From Streptomyces echinatus (GTDB taxonomy: Bacteria; Actinomycetota; Actinomycetes; Streptomycetales; Streptomycetaceae), in contig NZ_JACHJK010000001.1 of NCBI RefSeq assembly GCF_014203595.1, positions 932,582 to 996,581 of the forward strand: 64,000 bases of DNA, in the 5' to 3' direction. The notes under the pieces are model-generated. The model had not been told where the DNA came from, did not search any database, and saw nothing but the letters and a program-made list of their open reading frames with translations. The translations under genes and the position numbers were made by a program. Below are positions 1 to 13,744 of the stretch, piece by piece (position 1 is the stretch's first letter; each line of letters starts with the position of its first letter).

Positions 1-1
1 C

Positions 2-502
2 GTCAACGGCAAGGTCGCCGCGATCATCCAGGGACCCTGGGAGATCACGAACTTCTACAAGGGCAGCGCCTTCAAGGACAAGTCCAACCTCGGCATCGCC
101 ACCGTCCCGGCCGGCTCGGCCGGCAAGGCGGGCGCCCCGACCGGCGGTCACAACCTCTCGGTCTACGCCGGCTCCGACAAGGCCCACCAGGAAGCGGCCC
201 TGAAGCTGGTGAAGTTCATGACCTCGGCGCAGTCCCAGGAGGCCATCGCCCTGAAGAACTCCACCCTGCCCACCCGCTCGGACGCCTACACCGCGAAGGT
301 CAAGGCCGACCCCGGCATCGCCGGCTACCAGGGTGTCCTGTCCGCCGCCCAGCCGCGCCCGGCGCTGCCGGAGTACAGCTCCCTGTGGGGCCCGCTCGAC
401 ACCGAGCTGCCCAAGGTCGCCAGCGGCAAGGAGTCGCTGGACAAGGGCCTGGACAACGCCGAGCTGGCCATCTCCAAGCTCGTGTCCGACTTCAGCAAGT
501 GA
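2..502 (+). CDS. malE: Maltose/maltodextrin-binding lipoprotein MalE, C-terminal part (5' end outside window)
   Basis: The first complete codon in frame is at position 2, and about 166 residues are visible up to the TGA. The fragment has the look of the C-terminal lobe of a family 1 sugar-binding protein: an early IIQGPWEI stretch, a GGHNLSVYAGS segment, then helices with LVKFMTSAQSQEAIA, and a lysine-ended C-terminus. It would capture maltodextrins outside the membrane and pass them to MalF-MalG. The permease genes follow directly, which supports the substrate assignment. The N-terminal signal and lipobox lie upstream of the window. The ATPase (MsiK in Streptomyces) is not encoded here. Confidence 0.93.
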   Translation, partial: VNGKVAAIIQGPWEITNFYKGSAFKDKSNLGIATVPAGSAGKAGAPTGGHNLSVYAGSDKAHQEAALKLVKFMTSAQSQEAIALKNSTLPTRSDAYTAKVKADPGIAGYQGVLSAAQPRPALPEYSSLWGPLDTELPKVASGKESLDKGLDNAELAISKLVSDFSK

Positions 503-507
503 GCCGT

Positions 508-560
508 GTGGCCGTCGGATCCTCCCGGTACGAGACGGGGGGGAAGGATCCGGCGGCCAC
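508..560 (+). promoter_or_regulatory. Intercistronic hairpin between malE and malF
   Basis: Two 16-base arms, 508-523 and 545-560, pair at 15 positions plus one G:U. The loop has CCC and G-run bases that can extend the stem. It starts six bases after the malE stop and ends 46 bases before malF, with no T-run. This is more typical of an RNA-stabilising or partial-terminator element than of a full terminator. Inference: it would keep binding-protein mRNA above permease mRNA, as is usual for binding-protein operons. Confidence 0.7.
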
Positions 561-606
561 CGCCCCGTGCCCAGCCGAACCCTCGAACCATTGAAGGTGT
601 CGAACC

Positions 607-1611
607 ATGACAGTCGCCATCGACCGCGCCACCGGCAAGCGCCGCGGTGACCGCGCGCCTCGGCCCGGGCTGGGGCAGCGCATCCGCAACGGTTTCCACA
701 AATACTGGTACGCCTACGCGATGATCGCCCCGGTGGTCGTCGTGCTCGGCGTCCTCGTGGGCTACCCGCTGGTGCGGGGCTTCTACCTGACCCTCACCGA
801 CGCCAACAGCCTGAACTCGGCGCGCACGATCGGCGTCAACCACATCGACGCCACCTACCGGTTCATCGGCCTCGACAACTTCCAGGACATCCTGTTCGGC
901 CCGACGGCCTACGACCGGTTCTGGTCGCACTTCCTGTGGACGGTGTTCTGGACGGTCGCCTGCGTGGCCCTGCACTACTCCATCGGTCTCGGTCTCGCGC
1001 TCATGCTCAACCAGAAGCTGCGCGGCCGCACCCTCTACCGGCTGCTGCTCGTCCTGCCCTGGGCCGTGCCGACCTTCGTCACCGTCTTCTCCTGGCGGAT
1101 CATGCTGGCCGACTCCGGCGTGCTCAACCAGCTCCTCGGCGCGCTCCACCTGCCCCAGCCGGAGTGGCTGGAGGACACCTTCTGGCAGCGCTTCGCCGCG
1201 ATCATGGTCAACACCTGGTGCGGTGTGCCGTTCATGATGCTGTCCCTGCTCGGCGGCCTGCAGTCGATCGACTCCACGCTCTACGAGGCCGCGGAGATGG
1301 ACGGCGCGAGCGCCTGGCAGCGCTTCCGGCACGTCACGCTGCCCGGTCTGCGCTCGGTCAGCTCCACCGTCGTGCTGCTCGGCATCATCTGGACCTTCAA
1401 CCAGTTCGTCATCATCTTCCTGCTGTTCGGCAAGAACTCCGCCCCGGACGCACAGATCCTCGTCACCTGGGCCTACCAGCTCGGCTTCGGCCAGCAGCCA
1501 CGCGACTTCGCCCAGTCCGCCGCGTACGGCGTGCTGCTGCTGTCGATCCTGACCGTCTTCACCTCCTTCTACTTCCGCTGGCTGAAGCGCAATGACCAGC
1601 TCGCCGTCTGA
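607..1611 (+). CDS. malF: Maltose/maltodextrin ABC transporter permease MalF
   Basis: This 334-residue inner-membrane protein is one half of the maltodextrin import channel. A basic cytoplasmic N-terminus is followed by a first membrane helix near residues 38-60, and hydrophobic segments continue to the end. The EAA loop that contacts the ATPase is clear from residue 227 (EAAEMDGASAWQRFRHVTLP). The ATG at 607 has the upstream sequence GAAGGTG at a good distance. The gene ends 20 bases before its likely neighbour malG starts, which argues for co-translation. The length fits actinobacterial MalF proteins, which lack the long periplasmic loop of E. coli MalF. Confidence 0.95.
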   Translation: MTVAIDRATGKRRGDRAPRPGLGQRIRNGFHKYWYAYAMIAPVVVVLGVLVGYPLVRGFYLTLTDANSLNSARTIGVNHIDATYRFIGLDNFQDILFGPTAYDRFWSHFLWTVFWTVACVALHYSIGLGLALMLNQKLRGRTLYRLLLVLPWAVPTFVTVFSWRIMLADSGVLNQLLGALHLPQPEWLEDTFWQRFAAIMVNTWCGVPFMMLSLLGGLQSIDSTLYEAAEMDGASAWQRFRHVTLPGLRSVSSTVVLLGIIWTFNQFVIIFLLFGKNSAPDAQILVTWAYQLGFGQQPRDFAQSAAYGVLLLSILTVFTSFYFRWLKRNDQLAV

Positions 1612-1630
1612 CGCCGCAGGAGCCGCCGCC

Positions 1631-2542
1631 ATGAGCACCACGACCCTGGACAAGACCGACACCGCAGCGGACGCCGCCCCGGGCACCGCGGCCCGGCGCC
1701 GCACGCGCCGGCGCGGCGAGCGCGGCCCGCTCGGCGCCGCCCTCCTGCACGGCGGACTCGTCGTCGCGAGCCTCATCGCCCTGGCCCCGGTGGCCTGGCT
1801 GTGCTACCTGTCCCTCGGCCCGGACAAGGAGGACTACCTCCACCCGGGCGGCATCGCGGGCAAGGCGACCTTCTCCAACTACAGCTTCGTGCTGCAGCAC
1901 ACCGGGTTCTTCGACTGGTTCAAGTCGACGATGATCGTGGCCCTGGGCACCACCCTCATCGGTGTCCTCGTCGCCGCCACCACCGGTTACGCGGTCTCCC
2001 GCATGCGCTTCCCCGGCTACAAGCAGCTGATGTGGGTCCTGCTGCTCACGCAGGCGTTCCCGATCGCCATCCTGATCGTGCCGATGTACGAGATCTTCAG
2101 CGAGCTCGGTCTCATCGACAGCTACTGGGCGCTGATCCTGATCAACTGCACCACCGCCGTGCCGTACAGCGCCTGGCTGCTCAAGGGGTACTTCGACACC
2201 ATCCCCTTCGAGATCGACGAGGCCGGACGGGTGGACGGGCTCAGCCCGTTCGGCACCTTCTTCCGGCTCATCCTGCCGCTGGCCCGGCCGGGTCTGGCCG
2301 TGGCCGCGTTCTACAACTTCATCACCGCCGTCGGCGAGGTCGCCTTCGCGACCACCTTCCTCCTGGACGACTCCAAGTACACCTTCGCCGTCGGCCTCCA
2401 GAGCTTCGTCAGCGAGCACGACGCCCAGTGGAACTACATGGCCGCCACCGCGGTACTGATCGCGATACCCGTGACCGTGTTCTTCTACCTCGTGCAGAAG
2501 AACCTCGTCACCGGCCTCACCGCCGGCGGCACCAAGGGCTGA
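1631..2542 (+). CDS. malG: Maltose/maltodextrin ABC transporter permease MalG
   Basis: This 303-residue permease pairs with MalF. It has a hydrophobic first helix near residues 40-60 and the EAA loop from about residue 194 (EIDEAGRVDGLSPFGTFFRL). An in-frame ATG at 1592 would overlap malF, but the start at 1631 is preferred because AGGAG lies at 1618-1622, eight bases upstream. The basic stretch ARRRTRRRGERG near residues 20-32 should face the cytoplasm. Two strong hairpins follow the stop, so aglA may be partly uncoupled from malEFG transcription. Confidence 0.94.
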   Translation: MSTTTLDKTDTAADAAPGTAARRRTRRRGERGPLGAALLHGGLVVASLIALAPVAWLCYLSLGPDKEDYLHPGGIAGKATFSNYSFVLQHTGFFDWFKSTMIVALGTTLIGVLVAATTGYAVSRMRFPGYKQLMWVLLLTQAFPIAILIVPMYEIFSELGLIDSYWALILINCTTAVPYSAWLLKGYFDTIPFEIDEAGRVDGLSPFGTFFRLILPLARPGLAVAAFYNFITAVGEVAFATTFLLDDSKYTFAVGLQSFVSEHDAQWNYMAATAVLIAIPVTVFFYLVQKNLVTGLTAGGTKG

Positions 2543-2561
2543 CGCCCGCCGGAGCAGGACT

Positions 2562-2632
2562 CCCGCGCGACCGACCGCGCGGGTAGGCGGGCCGCGGTGT
2601 CCATCCGACCCCGCTGTCACCGCGGCCCGCCT
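2562..2632 (+). terminator. Double hairpin after malG
   Basis: Two back-to-back perfect stems are visible. The first pairs 2562-2569 with 2576-2583 (8 bp, 6-base loop). The second pairs 2585-2599 with 2618-2632 (15 bp, 18-base loop). There is no clear T-run, which is common for Streptomyces terminators. The pair lies 19 bases after the malG stop and 78 bases before aglA. It could be a terminator or a partial terminator that lowers aglA expression. Confidence 0.7.
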
Positions 2633-2710
2633 CGCACCCGTCCGCGCCCGTCCGGCCCGCCGCCGCACCCACCGTCTGCCCACCTGCCCCAGTCACGTAT
2701 CAAGGACGCC

Positions 2711-4447
2711 ATGAGCCAGCAGCACTCCGCCGCACCGGCCCGCCACTTCTCCGTCGCCACCGTCACCGACCACCGCGACTGGTGGCGGGACGCGGTCATC
2801 TACCAGGTCTATCCGCGCAGCTTCGCCGACAGCAACGGCGACGGCATGGGCGACCTGGAAGGCGTCCGCTCCCGCCTGCCCTACCTGCGCGACCTCGGCG
2901 TCGACGCCGTGTGGCTCAGCCCCTTCTACGCCTCGCCGCAGGCCGACGCCGGCTACGACGTCGCCGACTACCGTGCCGTCGACCCCATGTTCGGCAACCT
3001 GCTCGACGCCGACGCGCTGATCCGCGACGCCCACGGGCTGGGCCTGCGCATCATCGTGGACCTGGTCCCCAACCACTCCTCCGACCAGCACGAGTGGTTC
3101 AAGCGCGCCCTCGCCGAGGGCCCCGGCTCCCCGCTCCGGGAGCGCTACCACTTCCGCCCCGGCAAGGGGAAGGACGGCGAACTCCCGCCCAACGACTGGG
3201 AGTCCATCTTCGGCGGCCCGGCCTGGACCCGGGTGACCGAGCCGGACGGCACCCCCGGCGAGTGGTACCTGCACCTCTTCGCCCCCGAGCAGCCCGACTT
3301 CAACTGGGAGCACCCGGCCGTCGGCGACGAGTTCCGCTCCATCCTGCGCTTCTGGCTGGACATGGGCGTGGACGGCTTCCGCATCGACGTCGCCCACGGC
3401 ATGGTCAAGGCGGAGGGCCTGCCGGACCTCGGCTCCCACGACCAGCTGAAACTGCTGGGCAACGATGTCATGCCGTTCTTCGACCAGGACGGTGTGCACG
3501 AGATCTACCGCCAGTGGCGGCTGATCCTCGACGAGTACTCCGACAAGAAGGGGCCCGAAGGGCCTTCCGCGGAAGGGCGGTGGCGGGAGACGGGCGAGCG
3601 CATCTTCGTCGCGGAGGCCTGGACCCCGACCGTCGAGCGCACCGCCAACTACGTCCGCCCCGACGAACTGCACCAGGCCTTCAACTTCCAGTACCTGGGC
3701 ACCGAGTGGGACGCGAAGGAGCTGCGCGCGGTCATCGACCGCACCCTGGAGGCGATGCGCCCGGTCGGCGCCCCGGCCACCTGGGTGCTGTCCAACCACG
3801 ACGTCACCCGGCACGCCACCCGCTTCGCCAACCCGCCCGGCCTCGGCACCCAGATCCGCACCGCCGGCGACCGCGAACTGGGCCTGCGCCGGGCCCGCGC
3901 CGCCACCCTCCTGATGCTCGCCCTGCCCGGCTCGGCGTACGTCTACCAGGGCGAGGAACTGGGCCTGCCGGACGTGGTGGACCTGCCCGACGAGGTGCGC
4001 CAGGACCCGGCGTACTTCCGGGGCGCCGGCCAGGACGGCTTCCGCGACGGCTGCCGGGTGCCGATCCCGTGGACCCGCGAGGGCTCCTCCTACGGCTTCG
4101 GCAGCGGCGGCAGCTGGCTGCCCCAGCCGCCGGCCTGGGCCGGGCTGAGCGTGGAGGCGCAGACCGGCGTCCCCGGCTCGACGCTGGAGCTGTACCGCTC
4201 GGCGCTGCGCCTGCGCCGGTCCCAGCCGGACCTGGGCGCGGGCGACGCCGTGGAGTGGCTGCGGGCGCCCGAGGGCGTCGTGGCCTTCCGGCGGGGCGAG
4301 TTCGTGTGCGTCGCGAACACGAGCGGCGAGTCCGTGACCACTCCGTCCTACGGTCGCGTCCTGCTGACCAGTGGTGAGGTGACCGAGGCGGACGGCGAGA
4401 CGAAGGTTCCGGCCGACACCACGGTCTGGTGGACGGCCGTCGCCTGA
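2711..4447 (+). CDS. aglA: Alpha-glucosidase AglA (glycoside hydrolase family 13)
   Basis: This 578-residue cytoplasmic enzyme releases glucose from the non-reducing end of imported maltodextrins. The family 13 (beta/alpha)8 motifs are in order: DLVPNHSS, GFRIDVAHG with nucleophile D226, VAEAW with acid/base E302, and SNHD with D364. The early segment WWRDAVIYQVYPRSFADSNG is typical of the oligo-1,6-glucosidase/alpha-glucosidase subgroup. No signal peptide is present. The start at 2711 is chosen over a longer frame because AAGGA precedes it and the upstream 38 codons are proline/arginine-rich with no homology-like character. The gene sits downstream of malEFG as in S. coelicolor. Confidence 0.93.
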   Translation: MSQQHSAAPARHFSVATVTDHRDWWRDAVIYQVYPRSFADSNGDGMGDLEGVRSRLPYLRDLGVDAVWLSPFYASPQADAGYDVADYRAVDPMFGNLLDADALIRDAHGLGLRIIVDLVPNHSSDQHEWFKRALAEGPGSPLRERYHFRPGKGKDGELPPNDWESIFGGPAWTRVTEPDGTPGEWYLHLFAPEQPDFNWEHPAVGDEFRSILRFWLDMGVDGFRIDVAHGMVKAEGLPDLGSHDQLKLLGNDVMPFFDQDGVHEIYRQWRLILDEYSDKKGPEGPSAEGRWRETGERIFVAEAWTPTVERTANYVRPDELHQAFNFQYLGTEWDAKELRAVIDRTLEAMRPVGAPATWVLSNHDVTRHATRFANPPGLGTQIRTAGDRELGLRRARAATLLMLALPGSAYVYQGEELGLPDVVDLPDEVRQDPAYFRGAGQDGFRDGCRVPIPWTREGSSYGFGSGGSWLPQPPAWAGLSVEAQTGVPGSTLELYRSALRLRRSQPDLGAGDAVEWLRAPEGVVAFRRGEFVCVANTSGESVTTPSYGRVLLTSGEVTEADGETKVPADTTVWWTAVA

Positions 4448-4483
4448 CGGCCCCTCTGAAAGTTCTTGCATCAACTTCACACC

Positions 4484-4513
4484 GGCCCGCTGTCTTTCCG
4501 ACGGCGGGCCTTT
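4484..4513 (+). terminator. Rho-independent-type terminator after aglA
   Basis: A perfect 7-bp GC stem pairs 4484-4490 with 4504-4510 across a 13-base loop and is followed by TTT. It closes the malEFG-aglA transcription unit and lies just upstream of the amylase operator. Confidence 0.75.
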
Positions 4514-4534
4514 AACATCTGCGTCACCGCAAGT

Positions 4535-4554
4535 TTGCTGAAAAGTTTCAGCAA
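4535..4554 (+). promoter_or_regulatory. Putative MalR/Reg1 operator upstream of alpha-amylase
   Basis: TTGCTGAAA and TTTCAGCAA form a perfect 9-bp inverted repeat with a 2-base spacer. Further half-site-like words (CTTGCA at 4464-4470, GCAAG at 4552-4556) lie around it. Streptomyces alpha-amylase promoters are known to carry TTGCAG/CTGCAA repeats that bind the LacI-family repressor MalR (Reg1) and mediate maltose induction and glucose repression. The site is seen directly; the assignment to MalR is an inference from that pattern. Confidence 0.7.
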
Positions 4555-4597
4555 GCGCCTTCAGCGGTCCTTGCCTTCAACGTCGAAGGAACCCCAC

Positions 4598-5977
4598 ATG
4601 GCACGCAGAATGCTCCCCGCGGCGGTCTCCCTCACGGCGGCCGTCGCTCTGGTTGGCATGAACCCGACCACCGCCGCGGCCTCCCCGCCCGGCACCAAGG
4701 ACGTCACCGCCGTCCTCTTCGAGTGGAAGTACGACTCCGTGGCCAAGGAGTGCACCGGCACCCTCGGCCCCGCCGGCTACGGATACGTGCAGGTCTCCCC
4801 GCCCGCCGAGCACATACAGGGCTCGCAGTGGTGGACGTCGTACCAGCCGGTGTCGTACAAGATCGCCGGACGCCTCGGCGACCGCACGGCGTTCCGGAAC
4901 ATGGTCGACACCTGCCACGCGGCCGGTGTGAAGGTCGTCGTCGACACCGTCGTCAACCACATGTCGGCGGGCTCGGGCACGGGCACCGGCGGCTCGTCGT
5001 ACACGAAGTACGACTACCCGGGCCTGTACTCGGGCAACGACTTCGACGACTGCACCTCCCAGGTGTCGAACTACTCCGACCGCTGGAACGTCCAGCACTG
5101 CGAACTCGTCGGCCTGGCCGACCTCGACACCGGCGAGGAGTACGTCCGCAAGACGATCGCCGGCTACATGAACGACCTTCTCACCCTCGGCGTCGACGGC
5201 TTCCGCATCGACGCGGCCAAGCACATCCCGGCCGGGGACCTGGCGAACATCAAGAGCCGTCTGACCAACCCCTCCGTCTACTGGAAGCAGGAGGTCATCT
5301 ACGGCGCGGGCGAGGCCGTGCAGCCCTCCGAGTACACCGGCAACGGAGACGTCCAGGAGTTCCGCTACGCCTACGACCTCAAGCGTGTCTTCAGCAACGA
5401 GAAGCTGGCGTACCTGACCAACTACGGCGAGGGCTGGGGCTATCTGGGCGGCTCGGCCGCGGGCGTCTTCGTGGACAACCACGACACCGAGCGCAACGGC
5501 AGCACGCTGAACTACAAGTCCGGCGCCAACTACACGCTGGCCAACGTCTTCATGCTGGCCTGGCCCTACGGCGTCCCCGACGTCAACTCGGGCTACGAGT
5601 GGACGGACGCCGACGCCGGACCGCCCAACGGGGGCACGGTGAACGCCTGCTGGCAGGACGGCTGGAAGTGCCAGCACGCCTGGCCGGAGATCAAGTCCAT
5701 GGTCGCCTTCCGCAACGCCACCCGGGGCCAGGCGGTCACGGGCTGGTGGGACAACGGCAACAACTGGATCGCCTTCGGCCGCGGCGGCAAGGGGTACGTG
5801 GCGATCAACCACGAGCCGGGCAGCATGACCCGGACCTACCAGACGTCGCTCGCCGCCGGCACCTACTGCAACGTCCAGAACAACACCACGGTGACCGTGG
5901 ACTCCAGCGGCCGGTTCACCGCCACCCTGGGCTCGAACACGGCCCTGGCCCTCTACGCCGGCAAGTCCAGCTGCTGA
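4598..5977 (+). CDS. Secreted alpha-amylase (GH13)
   Basis: This 459-residue extracellular enzyme makes internal cuts in starch. A Sec signal peptide (MARRM..., hydrophobic core, AAA-S cleavage region near residues 28-30) opens the protein. The motifs are [15 protein letters not shown] with nucleophile D205, GEAV with acid/base E239, and VDNHDTE with D296. Eight or more cysteines suggest disulfides, as in other Streptomyces amylases. The C-terminus ends in the beta-sandwich domain ([16 protein letters not shown]), so there is no separate starch-binding module. The start at 4598 follows GAAGGA at 4585-4590. It has its own promoter region with the MalR-like dyad. Confidence 0.94.
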   Translation: MARRMLPAAVSLTAAVALVGMNPTTAAASPPGTKDVTAVLFEWKYDSVAKECTGTLGPAGYGYVQVSPPAEHIQGSQWWTSYQPVSYKIAGRLGDRTAFRNMVDTCHAAGVKVVVDTVVNHMSAGSGTGTGGSSYTKYDYPGLYSGNDFDDCTSQVSNYSDRWNVQHCELVGLADLDTGEEYVRKTIAGYMNDLLTLGVDGFRIDAAKHIPAGDLANIKSRLTNPSVYWKQEVIYGAGEAVQPSEYTGNGDVQEFRYAYDLKRVFSNEKLAYLTNYGEGWGYLGGSAAGVFVDNHDTERNGSTLNYKSGANYTLANVFMLAWPYGVPDVNSGYEWTDADAGPPNGGTVNACWQDGWKCQHAWPEIKSMVAFRNATRGQAVTGWWDNGNNWIAFGRGGKGYVAINHEPGSMTRTYQTSLAAGTYCNVQNNTTVTVDSSGRFTATLGSNTALALYAGKSSC

Positions 5978-5980
5978 GCC

Positions 5981-5996
5981 GGACCGCTGACGGTCC
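5981..5996 (+). terminator. Short hairpin after alpha-amylase
   Basis: GGACCG and CGGTCC pair around a 4-base loop, three bases after the amylase stop codon. There is no T-run; this is a weak terminator or 3' stabiliser. Confidence 0.5.
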
Positions 5997-6012
5997 GTGA
6001 AACCTCTTTCTC

Positions 6013-6041
6013 AAGGTTTCACAAGTCTTGCTGTAAACCTT
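6013..6041 (+). promoter_or_regulatory. Putative MalR/Reg1 operator upstream of pullulanase
   Basis: Outer arms AAGGTTT (6013-6019) and AAACCTT (6035-6041) form a perfect 7-bp inverted repeat. Inside lies the palindrome CAAG-T-CTTG at 6022-6030 followed by CTTGCTG. The CTTGC word matches the half-sites seen before the amylase gene, so common control by MalR is likely but inferred. Confidence 0.6.
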
Positions 6042-6140
6042 TCGTCGGCGGTACGGTCGCGCGGGCGCCCGGCAGCGCAGCCGTGCCGCGGGCGTAGGGG
6101 TCGGACCCGAATGAGCCGTAATCGCAAGGAGTTCCCGCCT

Positions 6141-11540
<5,400 letters not shown>

Positions 11541-11572
11541 GGTGAGGCCGTTGCCTTAGAACGGGAGTGCGC

Positions 11573-11935
11573 ATGCCGCAGATCACCATCGACTACTCCG
11601 ACACCATGGAGAACGCCTTCGACCGCGAGGGCTTCGCGCGGGCGCTGCACGAGGCGACCGTGGAGATCGCGGCGGCGAAGCCGGAGGCCTGCAAGACGCA
11701 GTTCCGGCCGAGCGCGTACACGGCGTTCGGGTACGAGGACCCCGGGGCGCGCGGGCACGCCGTCGTGCACGTGACGATCGGGCTCCTCGCCGGACGTGCC
11801 GACGAGACGAAGGAGAGGCTCGCGGAGGCCGCGCTGGAACTGCTCCGCGAGCACGTGGCGGACGCGGCGTTCACCCTGCACGCCTCCGCCGAGATCCGTG
11901 ACCTGGATCCGTCCTACCGGAAGTTCGACCGCTAG
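11573..11935 (+). CDS. 5-carboxymethyl-2-hydroxymuconate delta-isomerase family protein
   Basis: This 120-residue protein begins MPQITIDYSDTM, so Pro2 is in the place of the catalytic N-terminal proline used by this tautomerase-superfamily isomerase. The rest (FGYEDPGARGHAVVHVTIGLLAGRADETK) resembles the HpaF/CHMI family (homoprotocatechuate catabolism). No other genes of that pathway are in the window, so the physiological substrate is uncertain. ATG 11573 is preferred over GTG 11567 because GGGAG at 11563-11567 leaves room only for the ATG. It starts 32 bases after the pullulanase stop. Confidence 0.75.
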   Translation: MPQITIDYSDTMENAFDREGFARALHEATVEIAAAKPEACKTQFRPSAYTAFGYEDPGARGHAVVHVTIGLLAGRADETKERLAEAALELLREHVADAAFTLHASAEIRDLDPSYRKFDR

Positions 11936-11938
11936 GGG

Positions 11939-12655
11939 TCAGGAACCGAGGGCGATGAGCCGGCCGACCAGGTCCGCGAAGGGGCCGTCGGCCGGCTCGT
12001 CCTTGGCCATGGTGCGCACCAGCTCGGCCATGTCCGCGTCGTAGCCGGCGCTGACGGCGGCCAGCGCGGCGAAGTCGTGCACGAGCTGGACCTCCAGCTC
12101 GGCACGCGGGATGCGCCGGCCGTCCAGCCAGATCAGCGCCGTCGACTCGACGAGCGAGATCCACGAGCGGACCACCAGCTCCAGACGCGGCGACGCCTCG
12201 GTCACCCCCAGGTGCGACAGCATCTGTTCGTAGGCGGCCTGCCGCACGGAGTCGATGAGCGCATGGGTGGCCGAGACATGGTCCTGCGAGCCGGCTCCCT
12301 CGGCGGAAACCGCCGGGCCGCCGCGCATCAGCGCCGAGAAGCCGGGGCCGTGCTCGTCCACGAAGTCGAAGAAACGGCGCATCACCCGCAGCAGCCGGCC
12401 GCCGAGCGGGCCCTCGTGCGGCTCGGCGAAACGGCTCGCGAGATCCTCCGACGCACGCTTCAACGCGGCCTCGTACAGACTGAGTTTGCCGGGGAAGTAG
12501 TGGTAGACGAGCGGGCGTGAGATGCCCGCCGCCGAGGCTATCTCGTCGATGGAGACCTCGTCGGGCGAGCGTCGGCTGAACAGGTCGAGGGCGACACCGA
12601 TCAGCTGCTGCCGACGCTCCTCGACGCCCATTCTGCGGCGAACCCCGATACTCAT
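11939..12655 (-). CDS. TetR-family transcriptional regulator
   Basis: This 238-residue repressor has a TetR N-terminal helix-turn-helix near residues 12-60 (RRQQLIGVALDLFSRR, then ISRPLVYHYFPGK). The remainder is an all-helical ligand-binding domain. It lies 36 bases downstream of the ferredoxin reductase gene on the same strand, so the three genes diiron protein, reductase and tetR are probably one operon with autoregulation. The effector is unknown; related operons elsewhere deal with fatty acyl or alkane oxidation. The gene is convergent with the isomerase gene, with 3 bases between the stops. Confidence 0.85.
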   Translation of the reverse strand: MSIGVRRRMGVEERRQQLIGVALDLFSRRSPDEVSIDEIASAAGISRPLVYHYFPGKLSLYEAALKRASEDLASRFAEPHEGPLGGRLLRVMRRFFDFVDEHGPGFSALMRGGPAVSAEGAGSQDHVSATHALIDSVRQAAYEQMLSHLGVTEASPRLELVVRSWISLVESTALIWLDGRRIPRAELEVQLVHDFAALAAVSAGYDADMAELVRTMAKDEPADGPFADLVGRLIALGS

Positions 12656-12691
12656 ACGAACACCTTACCGATCGAATTCGGCCGCTCGTAT

Positions 12692-13744
12692 TCACATGTC
12701 GAGCACCAGACGGTCGCCCCGGGCCCGGGAGACGCAGATCAGCATCGAGTCGCGCCGTTCCGCGTCCGTCAGCAGCTCGTCCCGGTGATCGACCTCCCCC
12801 TCCAGCACCCGCTGCCTGCAGGTTCCGCAGAACCCCTGCTCGCAGGAGTAGGCGGTGTCCGGCAGCGCGCCGCGTACGGCGGCCAGCGCCGTGGAGCCGG
12901 CCGGCACCGTCAAGGTCCGCCCGCTGCGGCGCAGTTCCAGCTCGAACTCCGCGCTGCCGTCCGCGCCGGCGCGCGGGGCGAACCGCTCCAGGTGCAGGCG
13001 GGCGTCCCCGGGCAGCGCCTTCTCCACCGCCGCCGTCAGGCCCTCCGGCCCGCAGCAGTACACGGCCGTGCCGGGGGCCGTACCCGCGAACAGACCGGCC
13101 AGATCCGGCCGTCCGTCCTCGTCCTCGGCCACCAGGGTCAGCCGGTCCCCGGCGAGTGCGCGCACCTCGTCCAGGAACGGCATCGAGGCCCGGGTCCGCC
13201 CGCCGTACAGCAGCCGCCACTCGGTGCCGTCCGGCAGGGCCCGCAGCATCGGCAGGACCGGGGTGATGCCGATGCCGCCGGCGACGAAGACGTACGCGGG
13301 CGCGTCGACCAGCGGGAAGCGGTTCCGGGGGCCGCGCACCTCCAGCTCCGTGCCCTCGGCGAGCCGCTCGTGCACCTCGCGGGAGCCGCCCCGGCCGTCC
13401 GCCACGAGCCGCGTGGCGATCGTGTAGGCGGAGGTGTCCTCGGGGTCCCCGCACAGCGAGTACTGCCGCACGAGCCCCGACGGCAGCACGAGGTCGAGGT
13501 GGGCGCCCGGCTCCCAGCGCGGCAGTCCGGTTCCCTCCAGACGGAGCCGTACGACCCCGTCGGCGATTGTCTCGTGGGCGGTGACCAGCAGCTTCAGCGC
13601 CCGTGAGCGCGGCCGGCCGGAGATCGGCGGGTCCAGGGCGGGCAGCGGCCACAGCGGGGAGCGCCGGACGCGGCGGCGCAGGGCCCGCCGGGTGAGCAGG
13701 GCGGCGCCCGCGACGAGGGCGACGGTCCGTGGTTTCGGGATCAC
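12692..13744 (-). CDS. Membrane-anchored ferredoxin reductase with C-terminal 2Fe-2S domain
   Basis: This 350-residue electron carrier has a short hydrophobic head (VALVAGAALL). A flavin-binding domain follows (RQYSLCGDP), then an NAD(P)H-binding domain (FVAGGIGITPVLPML), and a plant-type 2Fe-2S ferredoxin (CEQGFCGTC plus a later C). This order matches the phthalate dioxygenase reductase/VanB family. It starts at GTG 13744, whose GTGA overlaps the stop of the upstream diiron gene, so the two are translationally coupled. The likely job is to feed electrons to that diiron protein. Confidence 0.88.
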   Translation of the reverse strand: MIPKPRTVALVAGAALLTRRALRRRVRRSPLWPLPALDPPISGRPRSRALKLLVTAHETIADGVVRLRLEGTGLPRWEPGAHLDLVLPSGLVRQYSLCGDPEDTSAYTIATRLVADGRGGSREVHERLAEGTELEVRGPRNRFPLVDAPAYVFVAGGIGITPVLPMLRALPDGTEWRLLYGGRTRASMPFLDEVRALAGDRLTLVAEDEDGRPDLAGLFAGTAPGTAVYCCGPEGLTAAVEKALPGDARLHLERFAPRAGADGSAEFELELRRSGRTLTVPAGSTALAAVRGALPDTAYSCEQGFCGTCRQRVLEGEVDHRDELLTDAERRDSMLICVSRARGDRLVLDM

